Shown: positions 15,661 through 25,161, numbered from the stretch's first letter. The stretch: 64,000 nt of DNA from Mesorhizobium tamadayense (GCF_003863365.1 NZ_RQXT01000018.1:1-64000), one strand, 5' to 3'. Translations and numbers: made by a program. The notes: a model not told the origin generated them from the letters alone.

Positions 15661-16443
15661 ATGCGCGCCATTGTCCGCATTGCCGCCTGGCTCTACGCCA
15701 TCGCCATCTACGGCTTCATCTTCCTGCCGGTGGTCATGCTGGTGCTGTTCTCGCTGCAGGCGACCTCGTTCCCGATCCCGCCCTTCACCGGCCCGTCGCT
15801 GCGCTGGTACCAGGCGGTTCTGTCCGACCCGCGGCTCACCTCGGCGCTGGTCAATTCGCTGCTAGTGGCGGTGCTCTCCTCACTCGCCTCCGTCACACTC
15901 GGCTTTCTCTCCGCCTGGGGTTTCGCCCGCTTCGTGCTGCCGGGCTCGGCCCTGCTGCGCGGGCTGATCACGCTGCCGCTCACCGTCAGCTATCTGATCA
16001 TCGGCATGGGCTTGCTGGTGCTGTTCAACTGGGCCGGTGTGCCGAAATCGCTCATCGCCGCCGGCGTCGGCCATGTCGTGATCAACCTGCCGCTCTGCTT
16101 CGCCATCATCTACAGCCAAATGGGCGACCACCAGATCAACATCGAGCGAGCCGCGCGGGACCTGGGCGCCGCCGAATGGAAGGTGCTGCTCATGATCACC
16201 GTGCCGGTGATGGCGCCGGCGATCTTCGCCGGCTTCTTCCTGTCGATGACCTTTTCCTGGGACGAGTTCGTCATCTCCTTCCTGCTAACGCGTTTCGACA
16301 CGACGCTCCCCGTCGAGATCTGGAACCTCCTGCGCTCCGGCCTTAATCCCAAGACCAATGCCGTCGGCTCGCTGGTCTTTGCGGTGTCCATCGTCCTGGT
16401 GGTGTTTTTCGAGCTGACCCTTCTGCGGAGAAAGCCGGCATGA
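15661..16443 (+). CDS. ABC transporter permease, PotC type
   Basis: A 260-residue second permease with about six membrane helices. Its EAA loop reads NIERAARDLGAAEWKVLLM (about residue 160) and is followed by the PotC-like SWDEFVISFLLT segment. The stop overlaps the start of the ATPase gene (ATGA), indicating translational coupling. Confidence 0.92.
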   Translation: MRAIVRIAAWLYAIAIYGFIFLPVVMLVLFSLQATSFPIPPFTGPSLRWYQAVLSDPRLTSALVNSLLVAVLSSLASVTLGFLSAWGFARFVLPGSALLRGLITLPLTVSYLIIGMGLLVLFNWAGVPKSLIAAGVGHVVINLPLCFAIIYSQMGDHQINIERAARDLGAAEWKVLLMITVPVMAPAIFAGFFLSMTFSWDEFVISFLLTRFDTTLPVEIWNLLRSGLNPKTNAVGSLVFAVSIVLVVFFELTLLRRKPA

Positions 16444-17504
16444 GCGCGCCACTCGTCGACATCCGCAACGTCTCGCATCGCTTCGGCCAGCATCCGGTGC
16501 TGAAGAATGTTTCGCTCGCCATCGAGCCCGGCAGCTACACGATCCTGCTCGGGCCGTCCGGCTCCGGCAAGACGACGCTGCTTTCCATCCTCGGCGGCTT
16601 CGTCACCCCCAGCGAAGGCAAGGTGTTCATCCGCGGCGAGGACTGCACTTCCGTGCCGCCAGCCAAACGCCCTACCACCACAGTCTTCCAGGACTATGCA
16701 CTGTTCCCGCACATGAGCGTCGGCAGCAATGTCGGCTTCGGGCTGCGCATGCAGGGCGTCGACGGCGCGACGCGGGCGGCCAAGGCGCGCGAGGCGCTGG
16801 CTCTCGTCGGGCTGGCCGCCGCCTTCGACAAGAAGCCGCATCAGCTCTCCGGCGGACAGCGGCAGCGCGTGGCGCTGGCCCGCGCCCTGGTCATCGAGCC
16901 GGCGGTGCTTTTGCTCGACGAGCCGCTCGGAGCGCTCGATCTCAAACTGCGCCGGCAGATGCAGGACGAGCTAAAGGCGATCCAGAAGCGTGTCGGCACC
17001 GCCTTCGTCCATGTCACCCACGACCAGGAAGAAGCGATGGCGCTGGCCGACCATTGCGTGGTGATGAATGACGGACGCATCGAGGACGAAGGGGCGCCCG
17101 AGCGGGTCTATGCGCGGCCGAAGACCCGCTTCTCGGCCACCTTCATGGGCGAGAGCACGATCCTTGCAGGCAAGGCCGGCGATTCCCGAGATGGGCGCGT
17201 CACGGTCACGACAGGGCTCGGCTCGATTTCTCTTCCCGGTAGGTCGCCCGCCGACGCCAGCGTTGCGCTTGCCATCCGGCCCGAGCACCTCGTCCTTGGC
17301 GACGTGAAAGGCGATGTCGCGCTGGGCATCGCCAAAGTCAGCGACGTCGTCTTCCAGGGCAGTTTCAAGCGCGTGCTGGCGGCCTCGACGCAAGATCCCG
17401 CGTTGCAGTTCATCGCCAAGGCGCCGGCTTCGGCCGCCGTCCGGGCAGGCGACACGATCGCGGTTTCATGCAACGCTGGCGACATCATCCTGCTAGCGGA
17501 CTGA
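16440..17504 (+). CDS. ABC transporter ATP-binding protein, PotA type
   Basis: A 354-residue ATPase. Walker A GPSGSGKTT is near residue 39, the ABC signature LSGGQRQRVALARAL near 137, Walker B VLLLDEPLGALD near 157, and the H-loop VTHDQEEA near 195. The C-terminal part (about 240-354) is a TOBE-type regulatory domain. It energises import by the preceding permeases. It overlaps the permease stop by 4 bases and is followed 3 bases later by the hydrolase gene. Confidence 0.94.
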   Translation: MSAPLVDIRNVSHRFGQHPVLKNVSLAIEPGSYTILLGPSGSGKTTLLSILGGFVTPSEGKVFIRGEDCTSVPPAKRPTTTVFQDYALFPHMSVGSNVGFGLRMQGVDGATRAAKAREALALVGLAAAFDKKPHQLSGGQRQRVALARALVIEPAVLLLDEPLGALDLKLRRQMQDELKAIQKRVGTAFVHVTHDQEEAMALADHCVVMNDGRIEDEGAPERVYARPKTRFSATFMGESTILAGKAGDSRDGRVTVTTGLGSISLPGRSPADASVALAIRPEHLVLGDVKGDVALGIAKVSDVVFQGSFKRVLAASTQDPALQFIAKAPASAAVRAGDTIAVSCNAGDIILLAD

Positions 17505-17507
17505 GCA

Positions 17508-18269
17508 ATGAGCACGCTTCCGGCCATCGAGGCTCCGGATTGGTACGAGACCATCCGCATGGGCGACGACATCACGCTCATCCATGAGCCATGGATAAAG
17601 CCGTTCTTCCGCTGCAACATTTGGCATGTGCGCGGGCGCGACCGCGATCTGCTGTTCGATACCGGCCTCGGCCATTTCAGCCTCAGGCGCCATGTCCCAT
17701 TGGTGACGGAGCGCAAGCTCGTCTGCGTCGCCAGCCACACGCATTTCGACCACATCGGCTGCCACCACGAATTTCCTGACCGCTGCGTGCATTCGGCCGA
17801 AGCAGAGATCCTCGCCGATCCGCGCAACGAATGGACCGTCGCCGACCGCTATGCCACCGACGAGATGTTCGATGGCATGCCCGAAGGCTGGGAGACCACG
17901 CGCTACTGCATACTGCCCGCGCCTGCCGGACGGCTGCTCGAGCATGGAGACGTGATCGATCTCGGCGACCGCGCCTTCGAGGTCATCCACACGCCCGGAC
18001 ATTCGCCCGGCGGCATCGCGCTCTACGAAAGGACGACCGGCATCCTGCTGTCCGGCGACATCGTCTATGACGGGCCGCTGATCGACGACGTCTATCACTC
18101 CGACATCAAGGACTATGTGGAGACGCTGCTCTCCATGCGCGACATCGACGTCTCGGTCGTGCATGGCGGTCATTTCCCGAGCTTCGGCAAGGTGCGTTAT
18201 CGCCAGCTCATCGGCGAATATCTCGCGCACAAGCGCCAGGCCGGCTGCCACCTGCAGCGGAGCCGCTGA
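17508..18269 (+). CDS. Metallo-beta-lactamase-fold hydrolase
   Basis: A 253-residue protein with the metal-binding motif SHTHFDHIGCHHEF (about residue 85), further ligands in HTPGHSPGGIALYE (about 160) and LSGDIVYDG (about 180), and the terminal HGGHFPSF histidines. It begins 3 bases after the transporter ATPase, so it is the last gene of the operon and probably acts on the imported compound or a derivative. The reaction cannot be read from sequence; lactonase, esterase or glyoxalase II-like activities are all possible. Confidence 0.85.
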   Translation: MSTLPAIEAPDWYETIRMGDDITLIHEPWIKPFFRCNIWHVRGRDRDLLFDTGLGHFSLRRHVPLVTERKLVCVASHTHFDHIGCHHEFPDRCVHSAEAEILADPRNEWTVADRYATDEMFDGMPEGWETTRYCILPAPAGRLLEHGDVIDLGDRAFEVIHTPGHSPGGIALYERTTGILLSGDIVYDGPLIDDVYHSDIKDYVETLLSMRDIDVSVVHGGHFPSFGKVRYRQLIGEYLAHKRQAGCHLQRSR

Positions 18270-18296
18270 GCGATCTCAGGCGAAAGGATTGTGGGC

Positions 18297-18500
18297 TTAA
18301 AGCGCCCTTTGTGGACAAGGCGTTCCGGCGGCATCGCCGCAGCGGGAGACAGTAGGCTGCGGCCGCTGGCTCATCTCTTCCGAATGCCGCACCAATTCGG
18401 CGAACATGAGGGCGAAACTTCCCATCATCAGGAAGACTATGATCAGACGCGTCACCGGCAATAGACAGGTCTCTCGACTGGCCAGCCCCCGCCAACCCAT
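18297..18500 (-). CDS. Possible small single-helix membrane protein
   Basis: A 67-residue frame whose middle is a clear membrane helix (RLIIVFLMMGSFALMFAELV), followed by a polar tail with two cysteines (SRCGDAAGTPCPQRAL). A GTG start about 18 codons in, preceded by GAGAGACC, may be the real one and would give about 50 residues. It is convergent with the hydrolase gene. No family is recognised. Confidence 0.4.
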   Translation of the reverse strand: MGWRGLASRETCLLPVTRLIIVFLMMGSFALMFAELVRHSEEMSQRPQPTVSRCGDAAGTPCPQRAL

Positions 18501-18552
18501 CCACTGTCGGCTAACATGATCGATCCGGCTTTACGAGAGTTTAAGGTTCGCC

Positions 18553-18560
18553 TTAACCAT
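18553..18560. promoter_or_regulatory. Candidate CtrA-type box upstream of NAD kinase
   Basis: TTAACCAT at this position overlaps the palindrome TTAAGG-TTCG-CCTTAA (18541-18556). TTAACCAT is one of the CtrA motifs reported for rhizobia. This is motif matching only. Confidence 0.3.
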
Positions 18561-18715
18561 TGCAGCCATCACATTCGTTGCATGGCTGACACGAAGCGCG
18601 AGCGCCGCTCCTTGCCCGCATGGCACGGCGCGCCGCCCTTTGCAGATGCGGGCGGCGCATGCTACGCCGTCGCCGGCGCGACCCGGCAGGCGGTCGCGGT
18701 CGCCATTCGGGATCC

Positions 18716-19489
18716 ATGAGCAAAGAAACCAACCGTTTCGCCTTCGTCTCTTCCGACACCGACGACGCCCGCGCGGCGCTGGAGACCCTGTCGGCGCGCT
18801 ATGGGCAAATACCTGTTGCCGAAGCGGAGATCGTCATCGCGCTCGGCGGCGACGGCTTCCTGCTGCAGACGCTGCGCGACACGATGAGCACCGGCAAGAA
18901 GGTCTACGGTATGAACCGTGGCACCATCGGCTTCCTGATGAACGAATATCGTGCCGGCGGACTCGAGGAACGCATTTCGAGAGCGGTGTCCGAGACGATC
19001 CGCCCGCTGGAAATGGAGGCGGTGACCCATGAGGGCGAAACGGTCTCCGCGCTGGCGATCAACGAAGTGGCGCTTTGGCGTCAGTCCTATCAGACCGCAA
19101 AGATACGCATCACCGTCGACGAGCAGGTGCGGCTGGAGGAATTGAACTGTGACGGCGTGATGATCGCGACGCCCGCCGGTTCGACAGCCTACAATTTGTC
19201 GGCGCACGGACCGATCCTGCCGCTCGACGCGCCGCTGCTGGCGTTAACCCCGGTGAGCCCCTTCCGGCCGCGGCGCTGGCGCGGCGCGCTGCTCTCCAAC
19301 AAGGCGACCGTGCGCTTCGACATATTGGAGTCGGAAAAGCGCCCGGTTAACGCCGCCGCCGACCACACCGAGGTCAAGGCGATTGCCTCGGTCACGGCGC
19401 GGGAATCGCCGACCGCGACGGCGACGCTGCTGTTCGATCCCAACCATTCGTGGAACGAGCGCATCCTTGCCGAGCAGTTCCGCTATTGA
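18716..19489 (+). CDS. nadK: NAD kinase
   Basis: A 257-residue enzyme that phosphorylates NAD to NADP. The GGDG motif (IVIALGGDGFLLQTL, about residue 43) and the NE/D motif (VYGMNRGTIGFLMNEY, about 62; AINEVALWRQ, about 115) are present, as is the conserved CDGVMIATPAGSTAYNLSAH region (about 145). The compact length is normal for alphaproteobacteria. I start at 18716 (MSKETNRF) because the family begins there; the open frame upstream is low-complexity arginine-rich sequence. Confidence 0.93.
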   Translation: MSKETNRFAFVSSDTDDARAALETLSARYGQIPVAEAEIVIALGGDGFLLQTLRDTMSTGKKVYGMNRGTIGFLMNEYRAGGLEERISRAVSETIRPLEMEAVTHEGETVSALAINEVALWRQSYQTAKIRITVDEQVRLEELNCDGVMIATPAGSTAYNLSAHGPILPLDAPLLALTPVSPFRPRRWRGALLSNKATVRFDILESEKRPVNAAADHTEVKAIASVTARESPTATATLLFDPNHSWNERILAEQFRY

Positions 19490-19570
19490 GCCGGCGCAAA
19501 GGCATCGCCTTGATTACGCGTTGCGATTAAGGTTACGTCTTCACAATCGCTGGATTTTCGGCCGTTTCTG

Positions 19571-19599
19571 TTGACAAATCGCGGACTTGCGCCTAACTG
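19571..19599 (+). promoter_or_regulatory. Sigma-70-type promoter for the DEAD-box helicase gene
   Basis: TTGACA at 19571-19576, a 17-base spacer and TAACTG at 19594-19599. It lies about 80 bases upstream of the helicase TTG start. Confidence 0.5.
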
Positions 19600-19680
19600 C
19601 AGGCCGATCTTGCAGACGCGCGGCGCCTGCCGTGACGGCCACCGTCGCGATTTCCCGAACCAGCCAAAGACATCAAACAC

Positions 19681-21240
<1,560 letters not shown>

Positions 21241-21268
21241 TCTTCGATATCAGCGTCGGCAGAGACGA

Positions 21269-21298
21269 AAACGGCCCCGAGTGGGGCCGTTTCTTTTG
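21269..21298 (+). terminator. Terminator after the helicase gene
   Basis: A 10-bp perfect stem (AAACGGCCCC / GGGGCCGTTT), GAGT loop, then TCTTTT. It is 28 bases after the stop. Confidence 0.9.
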
Positions 21299-21337
21299 CT
21301 GCTTTACCCTGAAGGGTTCAGGCAAGCATTGTCTCTC

Positions 21338-21946
21338 TTACATCGGCCCCGGCATCATCATCGTCGGTTTTTCCAGCATCGGAAAATCGGCCTTGCTGCA
21401 TTTCACGTTCGGGTTCGTCGGGCTGAACATGCCGTTCGGATTGTCGCTGAACAGCCAGGCGTGAAGGTCATAGTGCACGAACTCCTTCGGGATGAGCGGG
21501 TAGTGCCCCTCCATCGGTCCCATGAATTTCTGACCGAATAGGCTCGGTGCTTCCTTGACGTCCGGCGTCAGCGGCACCAGCCATTCCACGCCGACCAGCT
21601 TTAAGCCCTTCTTGGTCGGCTCGTAGATCAAGACGTTGGGTTTCATCGGATCGAGCTTTTTGCCGATGCTCGGGACATTGACGAAATGGACGCCCATGGC
21701 GCCCTTCGGATATTCCATCGCGCCCGGTATCTTCTCGCCGGAGTAGTAGACGCAACCGACCGTCGATAGGTAGAGGTCGCGGACGGCGGCCGTGTAGTCT
21801 TCATATTTGGCGAGCGATTTTTTCAAGGCTTCGATGTCGGCCTTGTTGGCGTCCTCGGCCCGAGCCGTGGCGGCTCCAAGCCATGCACCCAAGAGACCAG
21901 TCAAAACGAGGACGCCGCAGCGCCCAAGGCGAGCTGTTCTAGTCAT
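21338..21946 (-). CDS. Secreted protein of unknown function, 202 residues
   Basis: The precursor has a clear signal peptide (residues about 1-30, ending ATARA) and a mature part with conserved-looking blocks: YEDYTAAVRDLYLSTVGCVY, MGVHFVN, LIYEPTKKGLKLVGVEWLVP and HYDLHAWLFSDNPNGMFSPT. Histidines, aspartates and two cysteines (about residues 65 and 188) could form a metal or disulfide site. GGGAGGA precedes the ATG. It overlaps by a few bases the end of a 58-residue small frame with a perfect ribosome binding site. I recognise it only as a conserved hypothetical. Confidence 0.75.
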   Translation of the reverse strand: MTRTARLGRCGVLVLTGLLGAWLGAATARAEDANKADIEALKKSLAKYEDYTAAVRDLYLSTVGCVYYSGEKIPGAMEYPKGAMGVHFVNVPSIGKKLDPMKPNVLIYEPTKKGLKLVGVEWLVPLTPDVKEAPSLFGQKFMGPMEGHYPLIPKEFVHYDLHAWLFSDNPNGMFSPTNPNVKCSKADFPMLEKPTMMMPGPM

Positions 21947-22115
21947 GCATTCCTCCCAGATGTTTCATCTGGCCGTGCAAGACCGGGGCGGAAGATGCTG
22001 ATTGCGCGGCCAGTTTTGTACCGCCCCATCCCCTTTGGAACAGCATCGATGCTAATCCTTTCCGTGGTTGTGGGAAAGCCATGCCGAGGGCTGCGAAAGG
22101 GTGTCTGTGAGCCAT
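21939..22115 (-). CDS. Possible small protein translated ahead of the secreted-protein gene
   Basis: A 58-residue frame beginning MAHRHPFAALGMAFPQPRKG. It has an optimal Shine-Dalgarno, AAGAAGGAGGT, five bases before the ATG. It ends ...KHLGGMHD and its stop overlaps the start of the next gene by 8 bases, the arrangement of translationally coupled genes or a leader peptide. It is rich in His, Met, Gly and Lys, with no clear membrane helix. No family is recognised. Confidence 0.5.
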   Translation of the reverse strand: MAHRHPFAALGMAFPQPRKGLASMLFQRGWGGTKLAAQSASSAPVLHGQMKHLGGMHD

Positions 22116-22425
22116 TGATACCTCCTTCTTTCGGCTGACCTCGAGCGGTGCGGCCACGGATGGCGAGCACCACGCCGAGGCGGATCGGCGGCGACTTCAG
22201 CCGTCCTGCCTCGATATCGGAAAGCCGGATTACGCAACGATTTCAGAGGGCCGGAACCTGGTTACGTCTGAAATCGAAGCACGCGTGGATGGAGTTTTAG
22301 CCAGGCTGGCGTGGTATCGCCGCCGCCATGCCCTAAATGGTGAGCGCCGAGCGGCGACCGCGCCTGGAAACACGCCGCGCCCGCACGGCGCGAGAGCGTG
22401 GTGCGTTTTCGTGAACGGACGATGA
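22116..22425. other. Intergenic region, no gene seen
   Basis: About 310 bases with no convincing frame in any direction. It should contain the promoter for the minus-strand 58-residue/secreted-protein pair and once drove the truncated protease gene that starts at 22426. Confidence 0.4.
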
Positions 22426-22520
22426 TCATGAACAGACTGTTGTGGATTGTGATGGTGTTGATCGGCGCAGGACTCATCCTGCTGATGGTCAACGATTCCG
22501 CCGGCAGCGCTTCAGGGCAA
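22426..22520 (+). pseudogene. N-terminal remnant of a TIGR02281-type aspartic protease gene
   Basis: The ATG at 22426 opens MNRLLWIVMVLIGAGLILLM and continues VNDSAGSA, the membrane-anchor start of the clan AA retropepsin-like aspartic proteases common in rhizobia. After about 30 codons the similarity ends, and the frame runs antisense through the end of the lysR gene. The catalytic DTG/DSG region is absent. This looks like the truncated 5' end of a lost gene. The family identification is from memory of its N-terminus. Confidence 0.5.
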
Positions 22521-22534
22521 TACGGTCCTGGGCA

Positions 22535-23428
22535 TTACAAGTCTTTGAGCGCCAGGCCGGCCGCCGTCATGTCCAGAAACGCACGAACCTTGGCCGAGGA
22601 AGACCTGCCGTCCTGCCACAGCGCATGTATCGGCACCAGCAAGGGCTCGAACTCCGTCAAGACCAGTTCCACGCGACCGTTGTCCACCAGATGCCTAATC
22701 TGCCAAAGCGGCGAGTAGCCCAGACCCAATCCCTGGATCGCGGCGGCATAGATCGATGTCATCAGATTGGACCGGAAAGTGCCCGTGACCTTCACGGTCC
22801 GAGGCTGTCCTTCAATACGGAACATCCATTCAGCCGGGCGCTCGTCGGCGTTTCGAATGAGGCAATTGTGCTCGTTCAAGTCGAAGGGATGGGCCGGCCG
22901 TCCCCGCTGCTCGAAATAGGAAGGCGCACCGAAAACAACGCGCCGCAACGCTCCAAGGCGTTTCGCCCGCAAGCTGGAATCCGGCAAATCGCCGATCCGT
23001 ATCGCCAAATCGACGCCCTCGGCACCGAGATCGACGAACCCGTCGGAAAGCTGGAGGTCAACCTCGACCCGAGGGTATATCCGCATGTATTCGACAATGA
23101 TGGGGACGAGGAAGTCTGGGCCGAACAGAACCGGCGCGCTTATGCGCAGTATCCCTGATGGCTCCAACCGCTGGTTGGCCGCTTGAAGTTTTGCTTCATT
23201 GATCTGGTCGATCGCCGGCTTGATGCGAGCGAAAAACGTCGCGCCGGCTTCGCTCGGTGTCGATCTACGCGTCGTTCTATGCACCAGTTCGACCCCGATG
23301 GCTTCCTCCATCGTCGCCAGGGACCGGCTTATCGATTGCAGCGAGCGATTCGTACGGCGCGCGGCAGCCGTCAGGCTTCCGTGCTCAACGATCGCGATAA
23401 AGGCCTCAAGATCATCTATCCTGTTCAT
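22535..23428 (-). CDS. LysR-family transcriptional regulator
   Basis: A 297-residue regulator. The N-terminal winged helix-turn-helix (residues about 1-60, MNRIDDLEAFIAIVEHGSLT; SISRSLATMEEAIG) is followed by the substrate-binding domain with SGILRISAPVLFGPDFLVPI and the closing GLGLGYSPLWQI. It resembles the large AaeR/CrgA-type subgroup. It is divergent from the NmrA-like gene, which it probably controls; inverted repeats in the shared region are candidate sites. GC is somewhat lower than in neighbouring core genes, suggesting acquisition with its partner. Confidence 0.92.
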   Translation of the reverse strand: MNRIDDLEAFIAIVEHGSLTAAARRTNRSLQSISRSLATMEEAIGVELVHRTTRRSTPSEAGATFFARIKPAIDQINEAKLQAANQRLEPSGILRISAPVLFGPDFLVPIIVEYMRIYPRVEVDLQLSDGFVDLGAEGVDLAIRIGDLPDSSLRAKRLGALRRVVFGAPSYFEQRGRPAHPFDLNEHNCLIRNADERPAEWMFRIEGQPRTVKVTGTFRSNLMTSIYAAAIQGLGLGYSPLWQIRHLVDNGRVELVLTEFEPLLVPIHALWQDGRSSSAKVRAFLDMTAAGLALKDL

Positions 23429-23438
23429 GTATTTATCC

Positions 23439-23488
23439 CGAATTTCGATATAATATATCGCAATATCGACTAATTGTAACGAAATTCG
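23439..23488. promoter_or_regulatory. lysR / nmrA divergent operator region
   Basis: A perfect 9-bp inverted repeat, CGAATTTCG (23439-23447) and CGAAATTCG (23480-23488), flanks a second palindrome CGATAT-AAT-ATATCG (23446-23460). The AT-rich nested arrangement between divergent genes is typical of LysR binding sites. Confidence 0.6.
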
Positions 23489-23547
23489 TGACTCAATATT
23501 TCTTCCCTACCGGAGGTCCCGGAACAGATCGATGGAAGGGAATTGTC

Positions 23548-24432
23548 ATGCAAGCATCCAATCCAACCGTCCTGGTTGTCGGCGCCACTGGCCGATTTGC
23601 CGGGCTTGTCGTGCCTGAACTGGTTCGCCGCAATGCCAAGGTCCGAGCGCTCATCCGCGTCCCCGCGGATGCCGGCAAGGCGCGGCAGGCCGGAGCGTCC
23701 GAGGTCGCGATTGGAGACCTGCGCGATCGTCAAAGCCTCGAAGCCGCCCTTGAGGGTATGGACGGCCTCTTCCACATTGGCCCGGCCTTCGCGCCCGACG
23801 AAGCCGCCATGGGTGTCGCTATGGTCGAGTCGGCGGCGAAGGCAGGAGTTCGGAAGTTCGTTTTCTCGTCGGTGATCCAGCCCACCAATGCAAAGCTGAA
23901 AAACCACGCCAGCAAGGTGCCAGTCGAAGATGCTCTCTTTTCGACGAACATGGATTACACCATTCTGCATCCTGCCAATTTCATGCAGAATATCGCAGCC
24001 GCCTGGCCATCGGTCGTCGAGCATGGCGTCTTCTCGGAGCCGTTTCCAAAGACCGCGAAGGTAGCGCGTGTCGACTACCGCGATGTCGCCGAGGTGGCGG
24101 CCATCGCGTTGACCGAAGCGCGATTGTCCTACGCCTCGCTCGAATTATGCGCCGACGGCATGCATAGCCGCGTTGAGATCGTCTCGATGATGGCCGAGGA
24201 GCTTGGCCGCCCCATAGACGCCGAAGAGCCGACTTTTGAAGAATGGGCGGCAAAAGCCGGCCTTCCCTATAGCGACCGCCAAATGCAGATCTTGGCCAAA
24301 GTCCATGACCACTATGCCAAATACGGCCTCGGCGGAAACAGTCTGACGTTGCGCGCCGTGCTCGGTCGCGAGCCGCGTTCGCTGCGAGGCTTCATTCGGG
24401 AACTGGCCCGGCAGGCGGCGGATGCCGCCTGA
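23548..24432 (+). CDS. NmrA-like NAD(P)-binding Rossmann-fold protein
   Basis: A 294-residue atypical short-chain dehydrogenase-like protein. The N-terminal dinucleotide motif is VLVVGATGRFAGLVVPEL (GxxGxxG variant). FSSVIQP and LHPANFMQNIA segments follow, as in NmrA/HSCARG and azoreductase-like proteins that sense or use NADP. AAGGG precedes the ATG at 23548; an in-frame start at 23488 is in the operator region. Enzymatic activity is not certain. It is divergent from the LysR regulator. Confidence 0.88.
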   Translation: MQASNPTVLVVGATGRFAGLVVPELVRRNAKVRALIRVPADAGKARQAGASEVAIGDLRDRQSLEAALEGMDGLFHIGPAFAPDEAAMGVAMVESAAKAGVRKFVFSSVIQPTNAKLKNHASKVPVEDALFSTNMDYTILHPANFMQNIAAAWPSVVEHGVFSEPFPKTAKVARVDYRDVAEVAAIALTEARLSYASLELCADGMHSRVEIVSMMAEELGRPIDAEEPTFEEWAAKAGLPYSDRQMQILAKVHDHYAKYGLGGNSLTLRAVLGREPRSLRGFIRELARQAADAA

Positions 24433-24460
24433 TCGCCTTTGACTGGAAGAGCCAGATATT

Positions 24461-24499
24461 CAACATGAAACGGCCCCAGACCGGGGCCGTTTCATGTTG
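24461..24499. terminator. Bidirectional terminator hairpin, 17-bp perfect stem
   Basis: CAACATGAAACGGCCCC and its exact complement are separated by AGACC. It lies between the convergent nmrA-like and OmpA-lipoprotein genes and ends 12 bases from the latter's stop. No long T-run follows, but the TTTCAT arms can serve both strands. Confidence 0.75.
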
Positions 24500-24510
24500 G
24501 TGCCGTCTTG

Positions 24511-25161
24511 TCAGGTGAGCGGCGACAGCTGGATCTCGACGCGGCGGTTCTGGGCGCGGCCCTGGGCCGTTGCGTTGGATGCGACCGGGCGTGTCTTGCC
24601 GAAGCCGGTGACGGCGAAGCGGCGGGAATCGACGCCCTGGCCGGAGAGGTAGTTGGCAACCGCAAGCGCGCGACGCTGCGACAGGTCGAAATTGTGCTCG
24701 TCGCCGCCGGTCGAGTCGGTGTGGCCGAACACGTCGACCGTGGTCTGGCGGAACTTGTTCAGCACCAGCGCCACCGAGTTCAGCACCGGATAGAAGCCCG
24801 GCTTCACCGCGTCCTGATCGACATTGAAGGTGATGTCGGACGGCATGTTGAGGATGATCTGGTCGCCGCTGCGGGTGACGCTGACGCCGGTGCCCTGCAA
24901 CTGACGGCGGAGTTCCGCTTCGTTCTGGTCCATCGTCGCGCCGATCGCGCCACCGGCAAGCGCGCCGATGCCCGCGCCGATCAGCGCGTTGCGGCGGTCA
25001 TTGCCTCCGGCGAGCAGACCAAGGCTGGCACCTGCCAGGGCGCCAAGGCCGGCGCCGGCCGCGGTGTTGGAGATCTTCTGGTCGCCGGTATACGGATCGG
25101 TGGTGGTGCAGGCGCTCACGAGCACAGCCGTCGCCACGACGACGAGCACGGTCTTCTTCAT
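24511..25161 (-). CDS. OmpA-family outer-membrane lipoprotein (YiaD type)
   Basis: A 216-residue precursor. The signal peptide ends in the lipobox LVSAC (Cys about residue 18). A glycine-zipper region (about 35-80, AGLGALAGASLGLLAGG) precedes the OmpA C-terminal peptidoglycan-binding domain (about 105-215) with VDVFGHTDSTGGDEHN and LSQRRALAVANYL, ending QNRRVEIQL. It anchors the outer membrane to peptidoglycan. The start at 25161 (MKKTVLVVVA) gives a proper lipoprotein signal. Confidence 0.93.
   Translation of the reverse strand: MKKTVLVVVATAVLVSACTTTDPYTGDQKISNTAAGAGLGALAGASLGLLAGGNDRRNALIGAGIGALAGGAIGATMDQNEAELRRQLQGTGVSVTRSGDQIILNMPSDITFNVDQDAVKPGFYPVLNSVALVLNKFRQTTVDVFGHTDSTGGDEHNFDLSQRRALAVANYLSGQGVDSRRFAVTGFGKTRPVASNATAQGRAQNRRVEIQLSPLT

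Noticed and set aside
18516..18719. A 67-codon plus-strand frame upstream of NAD kinase
   Set aside because: No ribosome binding site and no hydrophobic or domain pattern; it overlaps the candidate CtrA motif and the nadK leader.
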